A stretch of 32,895 nt of DNA from JBDNJM01 sp041687755 (GTDB lineage: Bacteria; Planctomycetota; UBA1135; GCA-002686595): assembly GCA_041687755.1 (NCBI GenBank), contig JBDNJM010000113.1, positions 1-32,895 of the forward strand, in the 5' to 3' direction. The translations under genes and the position numbers were made by a program. Below the pieces are notes generated by a model that was not told the origin of the DNA, made no database searches, and saw only the letters and a program-made list of their open reading frames with translations. This document shows, piece by piece, positions 24,336 to 32,097 of the stretch (within the stretch, counting starts at the first letter, position 1; each line of letters starts with the position of its first letter).

Positions 24336-26918
24336 CTAGCCCACCACGACAAAGTTCACGAGCCGTCCGGGCACGACGACCGTTTTCTTCAGCTCCTTGC
24401 CCTCGAGCCAGCTCGGCACGACCTCCGCCGCCGCGGCAGCGACCGCGTCTTTTGCGGCGTCCTTGGCGACGGTCACCTTGCCGCGCAGCTTGCCGTTGAC
24501 CTGGACCATGACCTCGATCTCGTCCGAGGTCAGGTAGCGCTCGTCCACCTCGGGCCAGGGCGCGCGCGACAGGCTCTCCGCATGGCCCAGGCGCGACCAC
24601 AGCTCCTCCGCGACGTGCGGAGCGAAGGGCGACAGGGCCAGCACGAAGCGCTCAGCCTGGTCGCGGCGCGGCACGCCACCGAGCTTGCCGGCCTCGTTGA
24701 CGAAGGTCATCAGGCCCGCGATCGCGGTGTTGAAGTTGAGCTTGTCAAAGGCGGTGTCGACCAGCTTGAGCGCGCGAGCCAGCGAGCGCTCGACCTCCAG
24801 CGCCGGACCCTCGGGCTCGCCGCCCGTGTCCGTCAGCAGCCCAGCGCGGATCGCGTCAGTTCCATCCGGGTCCACCAATAAAACCCAGGCCCGGTTCAGG
24901 AACCGCCGGCAGCCCGGCACGTCGCGCGGGTTCCAGGGCTTCGAGTCCGACAGCGGCCCCATGAACATCTCGTACAGGCGGAACGTGTCGACGCCGAACT
25001 CACCGCAGACCTCGTCGGGGTTGACCACGTTCTTCAGGGACTTCGACATCTTCGCGATCACCTGGGTGACCGCGCTGCCGTCGCTCTCCAGCACGTGCTT
25101 GCCGTCGCGCTCCACGACCTCGTCGGACGGCACCAGCCGGTCCGTCGAGTCCTTGTAGGCAAAGGCCGTCAGCATGCCCTGGTTGAACAGTCGCTGGAAC
25201 GGCTCCTTGGTGGGCACCAGACCCTCGTCGAACAGTACCTTGTGCCAGAACCGCGCGTACAAGAGGTGCAGCACGGCGTGCTCGGTGCCGCCCACGTACA
25301 GATCAACGCTGCCCCAGTACTCCGCCGCCGTCTTCGAGAACGGCGCCTCGCCGTTGCCGGGATCCATGAAGCGCAGGTAGTACCAGCAGGAGCCGGCCCA
25401 GCCGGGCATCGTGTCGGTGTCGCGCAGCGCCGCCGCGCCGGTTACGGGACTCGTAACGTTGACCCAGTCGGTGACCTTGCCCAGCGGCGCCTTGCCGCTC
25501 GAGTCCGGCGCGAAATCGGTCATCTCCGGCAGCTCGGCAGGCAAATGCGCGTCGGGCACCCGGTTCATCGAACCGTCCGCCTCGTGCAGCACCGGGAACG
25601 GCTCGCCCCAGTAGCGCTGGCGGCTGAACAGCCAGTCGCGCAGGCGGTAGGTCGTGCGCGCCTCGCCCAACCCCTCGGCGACCAGCCACTCCAACATCTT
25701 GGTCTTGGCTTCCACGATGCGGAGGCCGTCCAAGAAACCTGAGTTGATCGCAGGACCATCGCCCGTGAAGGCCTGGCCATCAAAGCCCTCGGTGGGCTGC
25801 ACCGTGCGCACGATGTTCAGGTCAAAGGTCTCGGCAAACTCCCAGTCGCGCTGGTCCTGACCGGGCACGGCCATGATCGCACCGGTGCCGTAACTGATCA
25901 GCACGTAGTCGGCGATCCAGATCGGGACCTTGGCGCGCGGGTCGTCCTTCGCGAAGGCCGGGTTGAAGCAGTAGCTGCCGGTGAACACGCCGCTCTTGGT
26001 CTTGGCGAGATCGGTGCGCTCCAGGTCAGTCTTTGCCGCCGCCTCCGCGATGTACCCCTTCACGGCGCCCTGCTGCTCCGCGCTCGTCAGCTCAGCGACC
26101 AGCGGGTGCTCCGGCGCGATCACCATGAAGGTGGCGCCGAACAGAGTGTCGGGGCGCGTCGTGAAGATCTCGAGACGCTCGTCGCGGCCCTCGATCTCGA
26201 AGCGCAGCTCCGCGCCCTCCGAGCGGCCGATCCACTCGCGCTGCATCGTCTTGACCGACTCCGGCCAGTCCAGCTCGTCCAAGTCGTCGATCAGGCGATC
26301 GGCGTAGGCCGTGATCTTCAGCATCCACTGCTTGCGCGGCACGCGCACACAGGGGTGATCGCCGCGCTCGGAGCGACCGTTGATGACCTCTTCGTTGGCC
26401 AGCACGGTCTTAAGTTCTTCGCACCACCACACCGGGACCTCGGCCTGGTACGCCAGCCCGCGATCGAACAGCCGGCAGAAGATCCACTGGGTCCAGCGGT
26501 AGTAGTCCGGCGCGCTGGTGTTGAGCTCGCGCTCCCAGTCGTACGACAGCCCGATCGACTCCAGCTGACGGCGGTAGGTCGCGATGTTCTCAGCCGTGGT
26601 TTCGGCCGGGTGCTTGCCCGTCTTGATCGCGTACTGCTCCGCCGGCAGCCCGAAGGCGTCGTAGCCCATCGGGTGCAGGACGTTGAAGCCCTCCATGCGC
26701 TTGCGGCGCGCGATCACGTCCGTGCCGATGTAGCCCATTGGGTGCCCGACGTGCAGACCCGCCCCACTGGGGTACGGGAACATGTCGAGCACGTAGTACT
26801 TCGGTGCCTCAGGGTCGAAGCCCGGGTCGCCGGGGTTCGGGCTTCGGAAGGTCCGCTCGGCGGCCCAGCGCGCCTGGGCGCGGGACTCGATGCTCTGGGG
26901 GTCGTAGGCGTTGCTCAC
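24336..26918 (-). CDS. leuS: Leucyl-tRNA synthetase
   Basis: An 860-aa class I aminoacyl-tRNA synthetase that charges tRNA-Leu. Signature HVGH (56-59) lies in PSGAGLHVGHPMGYIGTD, and KMSKS (about 623-627) in IAKMSKSLKNVVNPDE. The CP1 editing domain carries TTRPDTLFGATFMV and MAVPGQDQRDWEFA, with the universal Asp of the editing site. The C-terminal anticodon-binding and LeuRS-specific domains end in VQVNGKLRGKVTV, typical of bacterial LeuRS. Length is normal for bacteria. Start ATG 26918 (MSNAYDPQSIESRAQARW) matches the family. Upstream on its strand is a 383-base gene-free region that must hold its promoter; fabG follows after 60 bases. Confidence 0.96.
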   Translation of the reverse strand: MSNAYDPQSIESRAQARWAAERTFRSPNPGDPGFDPEAPKYYVLDMFPYPSGAGLHVGHPMGYIGTDVIARRKRMEGFNVLHPMGYDAFGLPAEQYAIKTGKHPAETTAENIATYRRQLESIGLSYDWERELNTSAPDYYRWTQWIFCRLFDRGLAYQAEVPVWWCEELKTVLANEEVINGRSERGDHPCVRVPRKQWMLKITAYADRLIDDLDELDWPESVKTMQREWIGRSEGAELRFEIEGRDERLEIFTTRPDTLFGATFMVIAPEHPLVAELTSAEQQGAVKGYIAEAAAKTDLERTDLAKTKSGVFTGSYCFNPAFAKDDPRAKVPIWIADYVLISYGTGAIMAVPGQDQRDWEFAETFDLNIVRTVQPTEGFDGQAFTGDGPAINSGFLDGLRIVEAKTKMLEWLVAEGLGEARTTYRLRDWLFSRQRYWGEPFPVLHEADGSMNRVPDAHLPAELPEMTDFAPDSSGKAPLGKVTDWVNVTSPVTGAAALRDTDTMPGWAGSCWYYLRFMDPGNGEAPFSKTAAEYWGSVDLYVGGTEHAVLHLLYARFWHKVLFDEGLVPTKEPFQRLFNQGMLTAFAYKDSTDRLVPSDEVVERDGKHVLESDGSAVTQVIAKMSKSLKNVVNPDEVCGEFGVDTFRLYEMFMGPLSDSKPWNPRDVPGCRRFLNRAWVLLVDPDGTDAIRAGLLTDTGGEPEGPALEVERSLARALKLVDTAFDKLNFNTAIAGLMTFVNEAGKLGGVPRRDQAERFVLALSPFAPHVAEELWSRLGHAESLSRAPWPEVDERYLTSDEIEVMVQVNGKLRGKVTVAKDAAKDAVAAAAAEVVPSWLEGKELKKTVVVPGRLVNFVVVG

Positions 26919-27301
26919 GGGCGGATCGGGCGGCTGCGGGCTGGGGATGGGCCTGGTCGGGACGGCGAACGGCGCTCGCCCGACCGGGAGGAAGCGGGGC
27001 AGGAGAATAAGGGCGCGGAGCCGCTTCGGACCCAGGCTCCCCCGCAGGAATCGACCACCACTTCCGAGTCAGGCCCCGGGCGGCCCCGGGCGAAGCATTC
27101 GGCAGCCTTCCGGCCCGGCCCTGTCAGAACCCAGCGACGGACTGCGGTGAGGCGCTTGACGGGGGCCCCTCCGGGCGGCATGATTCCGCCCCTCGACGCA
27201 ACGAACTTCGCTTCCGCGCGACTCGGGATGACAATTTAGACGCCTGCAGCACGCTCTCCTCCGACCTCGTCGGGAGAGGGCATGGCCGCCAAGCGTCGGG
27301 C
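26919..27301. other. Gene-free region between leuS and tRNA-Ala
   Basis: This stretch is the leader/promoter area of leuS (minus strand) and of tRNA-Ala (plus strand). It contains a 10-bp direct repeat GGCCCCGGGC twice in a row (27072-27091), a possible plus-strand promoter at 27156-27184, and a weak inverted repeat CTCTCC/GGGAGAG near 27251-27276. No coding sequence is supported. Confidence 0.5.
27156..27184 (+). promoter_or_regulatory. Possible sigma-70-type promoter for tRNA-Ala
   Basis: TTGACG (27156-27161), a 17-base spacer and CATGAT (27179-27184) resemble -35 and -10 boxes (5/6 and 4/6 matches). It would start transcription about 110 bases before the tRNA and points the right way. No other evidence. 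Confidence 0.3.
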
Positions 27302-27377
27302 GGGGGATTAGCTCAGTTGGTAGAGCGCTACAATGGCATTGTAGAGGTCAGGAGTTCGACTCTCCTATCCTCCACCA
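27302..27377 (+). tRNA. tRNA-Ala (anticodon GGC)
   Basis: The 76-base cloverleaf is complete. Acceptor GGGGGAT pairs with ATCCTCC and contains the G3:U70 wobble pair that identifies tRNA-Ala. D-arm GCTC...GAGC, anticodon stem CTACA/TGTAG around loop ATGGCAT (anticodon GGC, reading GCC), variable AGGTC, T-arm AGGAG-TTCGACT-CTCCT, discriminator A, and an encoded CCA (27375-27377). A strong terminator follows directly. The region beyond it differs in gene content, so this tRNA could mark an insertion hotspot, though I found no repeat of its 3' end downstream. Confidence 0.97.
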
Positions 27378-27383
27378 CCCTTC

Positions 27384-27414
27384 AGCCGCAGGCCTTCGCA
27401 ATGGGCCTGCGGCT
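27384..27414 (+). terminator. Intrinsic terminator of tRNA-Ala
   Basis: AGCCGCAGGCC (27384-27394) and GGCCTGCGGCT (27404-27414) form a perfect 11-bp stem with a nine-base loop, followed by TCTTTC. It begins seven bases after the tRNA CCA end. Confidence 0.85.
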
Positions 27415-27553
27415 TCTTTCGTGGATGGGACCGGCAGCCAGCGTGGCCCTCAACGGCACGCTGCCCGACCCAGGCGACTCGGCGCTGACGCACTGACCTG
27501 CTGACCTTCGCGGGTGGCCCGCTGTCGGGTTCCTTGACCCCAAGTAATACGGC

Positions 27554-28708
27554 TTGGGCGCGGGCGAAAACGGCTCCCACGCTCACGGCTGGCTCCCTGG
27601 CACGGGCGATCCTTTCGGCAACCGGTCGGTGGAGCGGCGCAGCTCGAGCGACGACGGTCCCGCGCCCTACGAAGCCGCGTTGCTCGGCCTGGCCCCGAAC
27701 GACCGGCAGCACGGCATCCTGGCTATGCGCGACCGGATCCCTCTCGCAGGGCTGGCCGGCGACTGGATCGCGACGTTCGAGCTCCAGGGCCTGGCCGACG
27801 CCTACCGCTGGGCGGCCTACGAGGGCGCGGGCGGGAACGCGCGGCTCGGGAACCTCGTGCGCGGCGCAGAGGCTCGCCCTGCGAACGGCTGGCCGACCGG
27901 CCGCGAGATGGCCTGGTCCGCCCGATGCTTCGCCGAGGCGTACTCGCTGACCGCGCCTGGTGAACGCGATCGATGGGCCGGCTGGCTTGATGCGGCGGAA
28001 CGCGGCTTCAACGCTGCCGTGATGCCCTCGGGCGGCCTGCACCGGAACCACAACAACGGCAACTACGCGCCGAAGATGACCCCTCCCGACCGGCCTGAGC
28101 GCCGAGCCTTGGGCCAGCCGTGGGAGGACGACCTGCTGCGCGACGGGATGCGAGCCCTGGCGGACGTGGCGCCTCTCTCGGACCCGAATACGACCTGGAA
28201 GACCATCGCTCGAGCAGGTGAGGCAAGGGAGCGCTGGTGGATCCCGAGCTTGAGCTCCTGGTTCGCCTACGGCGCGACTGCCGACACGATCGACTCCGAA
28301 CCCTTCGGCCCCGGCGAGCCGCCCGCGCGCGCCTGGTCTTGGAAGCAGCCTGGAGGAGTGATCGCTCTCCCGACGTACCAGGGTCTATCTGGTCAAGCCG
28401 CGGCGGAGCGTCCGCTCGACTGGGACGATCCGCTGATGACCGACCCGGGTCAGCCCTACACCGACGACTACTACAACGGCCTGAACGTCGCCTCCGCGAT
28501 TTGGGGCGGCAAGAACGCTGACGCGCCAGGTCAGATCGAGCGGGCTGCTGCGATGCTCGTGCCCTGGCTCGGAGACGACCCCTGGGCGAAGATAACGAAG
28601 CGCGGCTGGAGCACGGTCGGGATGGATGCGCCAATGCTGCTGTGGTTGGAGGCGACGCCTTGGGCTGCTGTACGACACCTCGCAGGCACAGGGAGCGGCA
28701 AGGAGTAA
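27554..28708 (+). CDS. Gene N: unknown protein, probably 5'-truncated
   Basis: A 384-residue open frame in coding-like GC-rich sequence; I do not recognise the family. The only upstream start is a TTG at 27554 with no Shine-Dalgarno. The first ATG in frame is at 27725, and an in-frame TAA lies at 27545, so the gene looks cut at its 5' end. It has no signal peptide or membrane segment. The protein is rich in Trp and appears mostly helical (DWIATFELQGLADAYRWAAY, EMAWSARCFAEAYSL), with conserved-looking patches LHRNHNNGNYAP, WWIPSLSSWFAYG and DDYYNGLNVAS. An alpha-toroid of the six-hairpin-glycosidase kind is conceivable but not shown. Its last 35 residues (KRGWSTVGMDAP, LWLEATPW) are repeated as a remnant at 30592-30690, and both copies are followed by a convergent X gene. 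It begins 140 bases after the tRNA terminator. Confidence 0.55.
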   Translation: MGAGENGSHAHGWLPGTGDPFGNRSVERRSSSDDGPAPYEAALLGLAPNDRQHGILAMRDRIPLAGLAGDWIATFELQGLADAYRWAAYEGAGGNARLGNLVRGAEARPANGWPTGREMAWSARCFAEAYSLTAPGERDRWAGWLDAAERGFNAAVMPSGGLHRNHNNGNYAPKMTPPDRPERRALGQPWEDDLLRDGMRALADVAPLSDPNTTWKTIARAGEARERWWIPSLSSWFAYGATADTIDSEPFGPGEPPARAWSWKQPGGVIALPTYQGLSGQAAAERPLDWDDPLMTDPGQPYTDDYYNGLNVASAIWGGKNADAPGQIERAAAMLVPWLGDDPWAKITKRGWSTVGMDAPMLLWLEATPWAAVRHLAGTGSGKE

Positions 28709-28829
28709 GCCTGCATCACCCACGTATGAGATGACCGCAAGAGACACACTTTGTCAATTGGAGTCACTAGGTCCCGCAATTGAAATGGCACGCAGGCTAG
28801 GCCCCCCCTTACGCCCCGGCGTGGGCTAG

Positions 28830-29654
28830 CTACAGCAGTGAATCCAGAAGGTCAGTTATCGCAGCTTCTTTATCAGCCTGCAGGGCGGCGCCATCAAGGA
28901 GCTCGTCAGCGTTGATCGAAACCTGGGAAACCCACCCTTGGCCGCTGTAGAAGGATATGCCTACCGTACCTGCGCCAACGCCCGAATGCTTCGCCAACTC
29001 TGGAATGGACACAAAGGGGAATGAGTCGTACTCGCCGTCGTACACCTTACGAGCAACAACATTAAGCTTTGCTTGCTCGATCCGCCGCTGCGCCTGCTCA
29101 ATGCCCCCGCCTCGCATCACAGCGTCGTCGATCAAACTGTCCATCTGACGAGCATCCAAGGTGATGCCACGCCGAAGAGCCTCATCCGAAAGCCAACTGC
29201 GCACACTCCCCGCCCCGACTGCCCCAAAAAAAGCTCTTTCGAGCATTTCCTCTCCAGCCAAATCCACGCTGTTTACGAAATCCGACATCATGCCATCCTC
29301 TGCGGCCTCACGAACTTCCTCCCACTCCAAGAGTTCGCCAACGGGCTCCCCCAATCGCCCACTAATTGGTAGCTGAGAGAAATCCACATCGGGGTGGCGC
29401 TCCGACAAATACTCACCGATCGTCAAGGGATGCGAGACCTGAGCAGCTGGTAGACTAGCAGGCCCATTAGCGACACGCGACGCCGGCTGGGCATCAGCTT
29501 GAAGCCCCAGGCTAGAGCGCGGCACATTTGCGCTTTCAGTGTCAAGCAGAGGCGGCGCATCGACCTGAGCACCGATCCCCGGGTCGCGAAGGATTAGGAA
29601 GGCGATTCCAGCGAGAACCAGAGTGGCGACCGATACAGCAACTACGTTCTTCAT
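28830..29654 (-). CDS. X1: unknown protein with one N-terminal membrane anchor
   Basis: A 274-aa protein of no family I know. It starts at ATG 29654 (MKNVVAVSVATLVLAGIAFL); residues about 4-22 form a single membrane segment or uncleaved signal, then LRD. A Pro/Ala/Ser-rich linker runs to about 90, followed by a mostly helical acidic region (WEEVREAAEDGMM, ARQMDSLIDDAVM, GIEQAQRRIEQAK) and a short beta segment GISFYSGQGW (Trp241) before DLLDSLL at the end. That segment and the ending match X2 (TIALSSPGGW; AELRSL), making the two distant paralogues. An in-frame ATG at 29717 would add 21 residues encoded by the C14/G9 tract and would overlap the end of gene A, as X2 overlaps B. The G9 run just before the start may act as a ribosome site. 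The gene converges with gene N, 121 bases between stops including a C7 tract at 28802-28808. Confidence 0.7.
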   Translation of the reverse strand: MKNVVAVSVATLVLAGIAFLILRDPGIGAQVDAPPLLDTESANVPRSSLGLQADAQPASRVANGPASLPAAQVSHPLTIGEYLSERHPDVDFSQLPISGRLGEPVGELLEWEEVREAAEDGMMSDFVNSVDLAGEEMLERAFFGAVGAGSVRSWLSDEALRRGITLDARQMDSLIDDAVMRGGGIEQAQRRIEQAKLNVVARKVYDGEYDSFPFVSIPELAKHSGVGAGTVGISFYSGQGWVSQVSINADELLDGAALQADKEAAITDLLDSLL

Positions 29655-29663
29655 GATTGGTCG

Positions 29664-29690
29664 CCCCCCCCCAGCAGGGGGGGGGGGGGG
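29664..29690 (-). repeat. C14/G9 homopolymer hairpin between genes A and X1
   Basis: On the minus strand the order is C14 (29690-29677), TGCT, G9 (29672-29664), then nine bases to the ATG of X1. The two runs can pair as nine or more G-C pairs with a tiny loop, a very stable structure directly in front of X1. It could stop transcription after gene A, mask the X1 start, or vary in length by slippage and move X1 in and out of frame with the upstream ATG at 29717. Confidence 0.75.
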
Positions 29691-29700
29691 CAAGTCTAAA

Positions 29701-30171
29701 TTAATCAACAAGCACACAGTCGCTACAGATCATGCCGAAAGTTGCCTTCGCATCCCCGACTTCAAAGCTGCCGTCACCCCAATTGCCGCAAGCAATCGTT
29801 ATTGGCACGGACGGCACAGCCCCGTCAAGGATCATCGTTGCAACGTTCGCACAGCTCTTAAACAAGGGTAGGGTCTGCCCGCTGGCCGCCTGGCGATGGC
29901 AGTTCTTGACAGACGTTGGCCCGGTAATTACTGTGACCGTGAGCGACGGCGTCGCTCTGCAAGAACGCTGAGATGTGCAGTCGACGGGCTCGCACACTCC
30001 ATTGCCAAAAGCGATACTACCCATCATGGTAATGTTCGCGCCGGATATCACCGCGCTGGCGTAGGGCAGCGCCCCGCACCCAACGCAATCATCGGCACCG
30101 AAGGTAGAGTGCGCGGACGATGCCAGAATAGCAAGCGATGCAGACAAGGTGGCTATGTGAATCAGTCTCAT
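29701..30171 (-). CDS. A: small exported Cys-rich protein
   Basis: A 156-aa protein of unknown family. I start it at ATG 30171, with GGAAAG four bases upstream; another ATG is four codons earlier (30183). The signal peptide is MRLIHIATLSASLAILASSA with cleavage near HSTFGA. The mature protein has ten Cys: CxxC at 29 and 32 right after the signal, then 60, 65, 71, 91, 107, 128, 149 and 152, suggesting several disulfides or metal binding. It shares with B (31583-32097) CxxC at the same residue numbers, the following SA-I-P/GALP, a C-x5-C pair, and a late ACG motif (ITIACGNWG versus LTLACGECG). X1 lies immediately downstream on the same strand, 46 bases away. Export is well supported; a role as a structural, binding or toxic factor cannot be told. 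Confidence 0.7.
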   Translation of the reverse strand: MRLIHIATLSASLAILASSAHSTFGADDCVGCGALPYASAVISGANITMMGSIAFGNGVCEPVDCTSQRSCRATPSLTVTVITGPTSVKNCHRQAASGQTLPLFKSCANVATMILDGAVPSVPITIACGNWGDGSFEVGDAKATFGMICSDCVLVD

Positions 30172-30591
30172 TGAACTTTCCATCGACTAGAGTTTGCGAG
30201 GGCCAGCCGGCGGACAGGGATGTGAAGGATGCCTGCCGCCTGGACATGGAAGTTACGATCGATCCATAGGTAACTGATTGTCGGCAAAGCACCTCATGGC
30301 ATTCTCTCGAAACAATGGCCGCCACCCAGCAGCGATGGTTAACCGGCCCAAGCAAGAGACTTACTTCGCAGCCGCAATCGGTGGCGGCATACATAGCAGG
30401 GTGCAACTTTGGGGGTTCCCCCTCACCCCAAAAGAGGGCCACGCGGCGCGAATGGAGCCTTGAGCTGCCTGCGCCACCCACCCACGCGGTCTGCACCATG
30501 AGGGCATGATTATGCTCAGATCCTCAGTTACCGGCGACCCTGTCTGGCGGCGCTACGCCTGAGAGCCCGACCAACCGATGTCGATCGCCTG
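30172..30591. other. Intergenic region upstream of gene A
   Basis: About 420 bases that must hold the promoter of A and X1. A short inverted repeat TTTGGGG (30408-30414)/CCCCAAA (30426-30432), with G5 and C5 runs in the loop, could form a hairpin. No coding sequence with plausible composition is present on either strand. Confidence 0.45.
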
Positions 30592-30690
30592 GAGCGCGGC
30601 TGGAACTCCATCGGCATGGACGCGCCGCTCGTGTGGTGGCTCGAGGAACGGCCCTGGGCGACGTACCAGGCGCTAGCAGCTAAGGACTAG
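30592..30690 (+). pseudogene. N': C-terminal remnant homologous to gene N
   Basis: Thirty-two codons ending in TAG read ERGWNSIGMDAPLVWW and LEERPWATYQALAAKD. They align without gaps over most of their length to the end of gene N (KRGWSTVGMDAPMLLW, LEATPWAAVRHL). Upstream the similarity is lost and no start codon is present, so this is a decayed second copy of N. It is GC-rich within a less GC-rich region. Its stop is 75 bases before the convergent stop of X2, mirroring N and X1. Confidence 0.7.
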
Positions 30691-30764
30691 AGCACCTACG
30701 CTAGGGAGGGATGCGATATGAACACTACTGCCCGTACAACCACATCCCCCTCAAGCCCCCCCAT

Positions 30765-31583
30765 TCACAGAGACCTCAGCTCTGCATAAAATGCATCTCG
30801 CAAGATGTAGTAGTGGCGAACCTCATCACGGGGAAGGTTTATCCTAGCATGCCAGCCGCCGGGGCTCGACAAAGCGATCGTATACCCGCGGGGGTAACTG
30901 GGTGGATCTCCGTAGACGTCGTTGAGAAGCACGTAGGGTGCCCATTCGCAATCCCGGATCGCGAGCCGGTTAGAGAGCTCCGCTGCGAGAACAGCCTGGG
31001 AGCTCTGATACTGCCCAAGGAGTCGCGCACCCTCTCCAGCATCAGGGGTCAGTGACCCCACGGAGACGCCCAGCCGCTCAGCAACATCTAGCACATTTTC
31101 CCAAGCAGCCTCATCCGATGTCCCGGTCGTATGAGCCAAAATTTGCTCATTGAAGAGAGTAGTCACGCCACCCTCGCTCTCTAGCGGTGTAATGAAAGCA
31201 CTTGTCGAGGTCCAGCCAGTCGGGAGTCGAGCGACGACTTCAGAATGCGAAAGTCTATAGTAGTCCGCCACAGCAGAAATCACCCCAGGATCGTGACCCT
31301 GGTAGTCAAGCCCCACCCTGGGCACCGCGCGGCCTCTAGGCTCAACCCCCATCTCAACTGAGGCACGATCCGGATTGGGTGGCAGCTCGAGCTGGGAAGC
31401 GCTCGCCCGCGCACCCTCCGCGAACACCCTCGAATGCCCGACCTCACCCGATTTGTCGACAGGGAGTATGTCAGGGGACGGCCAAACCTGCACGACAGCA
31501 AGAACGGCGAGAGATAGAACGGCCACCACCCCTCCAAGTCTCCACATTATGCGGCTCGACCTCCATGTCACAACAGTAGCCAT
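30765..31583 (-). CDS. X2: unknown protein with one N-terminal membrane anchor
   Basis: A 272-aa distant paralogue of X1. Residues about 14-34 (WRLGGVVAVLSLAVLAVVQVW) are the only membrane segment; a linker follows, then a helical region (AWENVLDVAERLGVSV, ARLLGQYQSSQAVLAAEL) and the ending TIALSSPGGW (Trp244) ... AELRSL shared with X1. The ATG at 31583 overlaps the TAA of gene B as TAATG, and GAGGGTGA lies about nine bases upstream within the end of B, so X2 is probably translated by coupling to B. A second in-frame ATG at 31547 is possible. A C7 tract (30756-30762) begins just after the stop. Function unknown; the geometry suggests a membrane partner for the exported protein B. Confidence 0.72.
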   Translation of the reverse strand: MATVVTWRSSRIMWRLGGVVAVLSLAVLAVVQVWPSPDILPVDKSGEVGHSRVFAEGARASASQLELPPNPDRASVEMGVEPRGRAVPRVGLDYQGHDPGVISAVADYYRLSHSEVVARLPTGWTSTSAFITPLESEGGVTTLFNEQILAHTTGTSDEAAWENVLDVAERLGVSVGSLTPDAGEGARLLGQYQSSQAVLAAELSNRLAIRDCEWAPYVLLNDVYGDPPSYPRGYTIALSSPGGWHARINLPRDEVRHYYILRDAFYAELRSL

Positions 31584-32097
31584 TAAGGCGTTTCACCCTC
31601 GCCTGACCCGCATTCGCCGCACGCCAACGTCAACACAACTCTCGCAGTATTGATGACGAAGGACATGTGCTTGTAATTGTTACAAGCGGGCTCCATGTTT
31701 TTCGTCACAGATGAACCATCTGACGGGAAAGTGACAGCTCCTGGCCGCCAAAGAGGAGACCCAAGGGGGGGGCGGTCGAGCTTGTGCCGCCTGCGCTTCC
31801 AAAGAAGGCGGATGCCGGATACGTCCCATTTTCGCCCGAAATGGTCACTTTCGCAACAGCGAAGCACTCCTTGGTTGACTCGCAGCCGTCCTCGGGCTTC
31901 GCGAGATCTATATGGCCTTCGCCCTCCTCAACGCTATCGATACTTGACGACAACGTGTAGTCCCCACCGCTGTCATTCTGGGGGGGGGAAGGGATCGCGC
32001 TGCAATATCCACAGAAGGCTTGGCCCACCTGTGAAGCACTAGCCCCAGCGGCGATAAGAAATAGTGTAAGGAACGGGGGAAGTGGGAACATCCGCAT
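31583..32097 (-). CDS. B: small exported Cys-rich protein, reading frame broken at a G8 tract
   Basis: A paralogue of A. It starts at ATG 32097 (CAAGGCAAGAA upstream gives AAGG at a good distance); signal peptide MRMFPLPPFLTLFLIAAGA, cleavage near SASQ. CxxC is at 29 and 32 and C-x5-C at 72 and 78. As given, the frame ends at 31705 after 130 residues. If one base is added to the G8 tract at 31765-31772, translation instead continues for 171 residues into a tail (ACNNYKHMSF, VVLTLACGECG) that matches the end of A and finishes exactly in the TAATG overlap with X2. The full-length frame is therefore almost certainly the ancestral one. A second tract, G9 at 31980-31988, lies inside the coding region just after the CxxC. 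Sequencing error, slippage switching or recent inactivation are all possible. Confidence 0.6.

Noticed and set aside
30089..30499. 136-codon minus-strand frame overlapping the start of gene A
   Set aside because: No signal peptide, motif or ribosome site, and it overlaps A, which has all three kinds of support.
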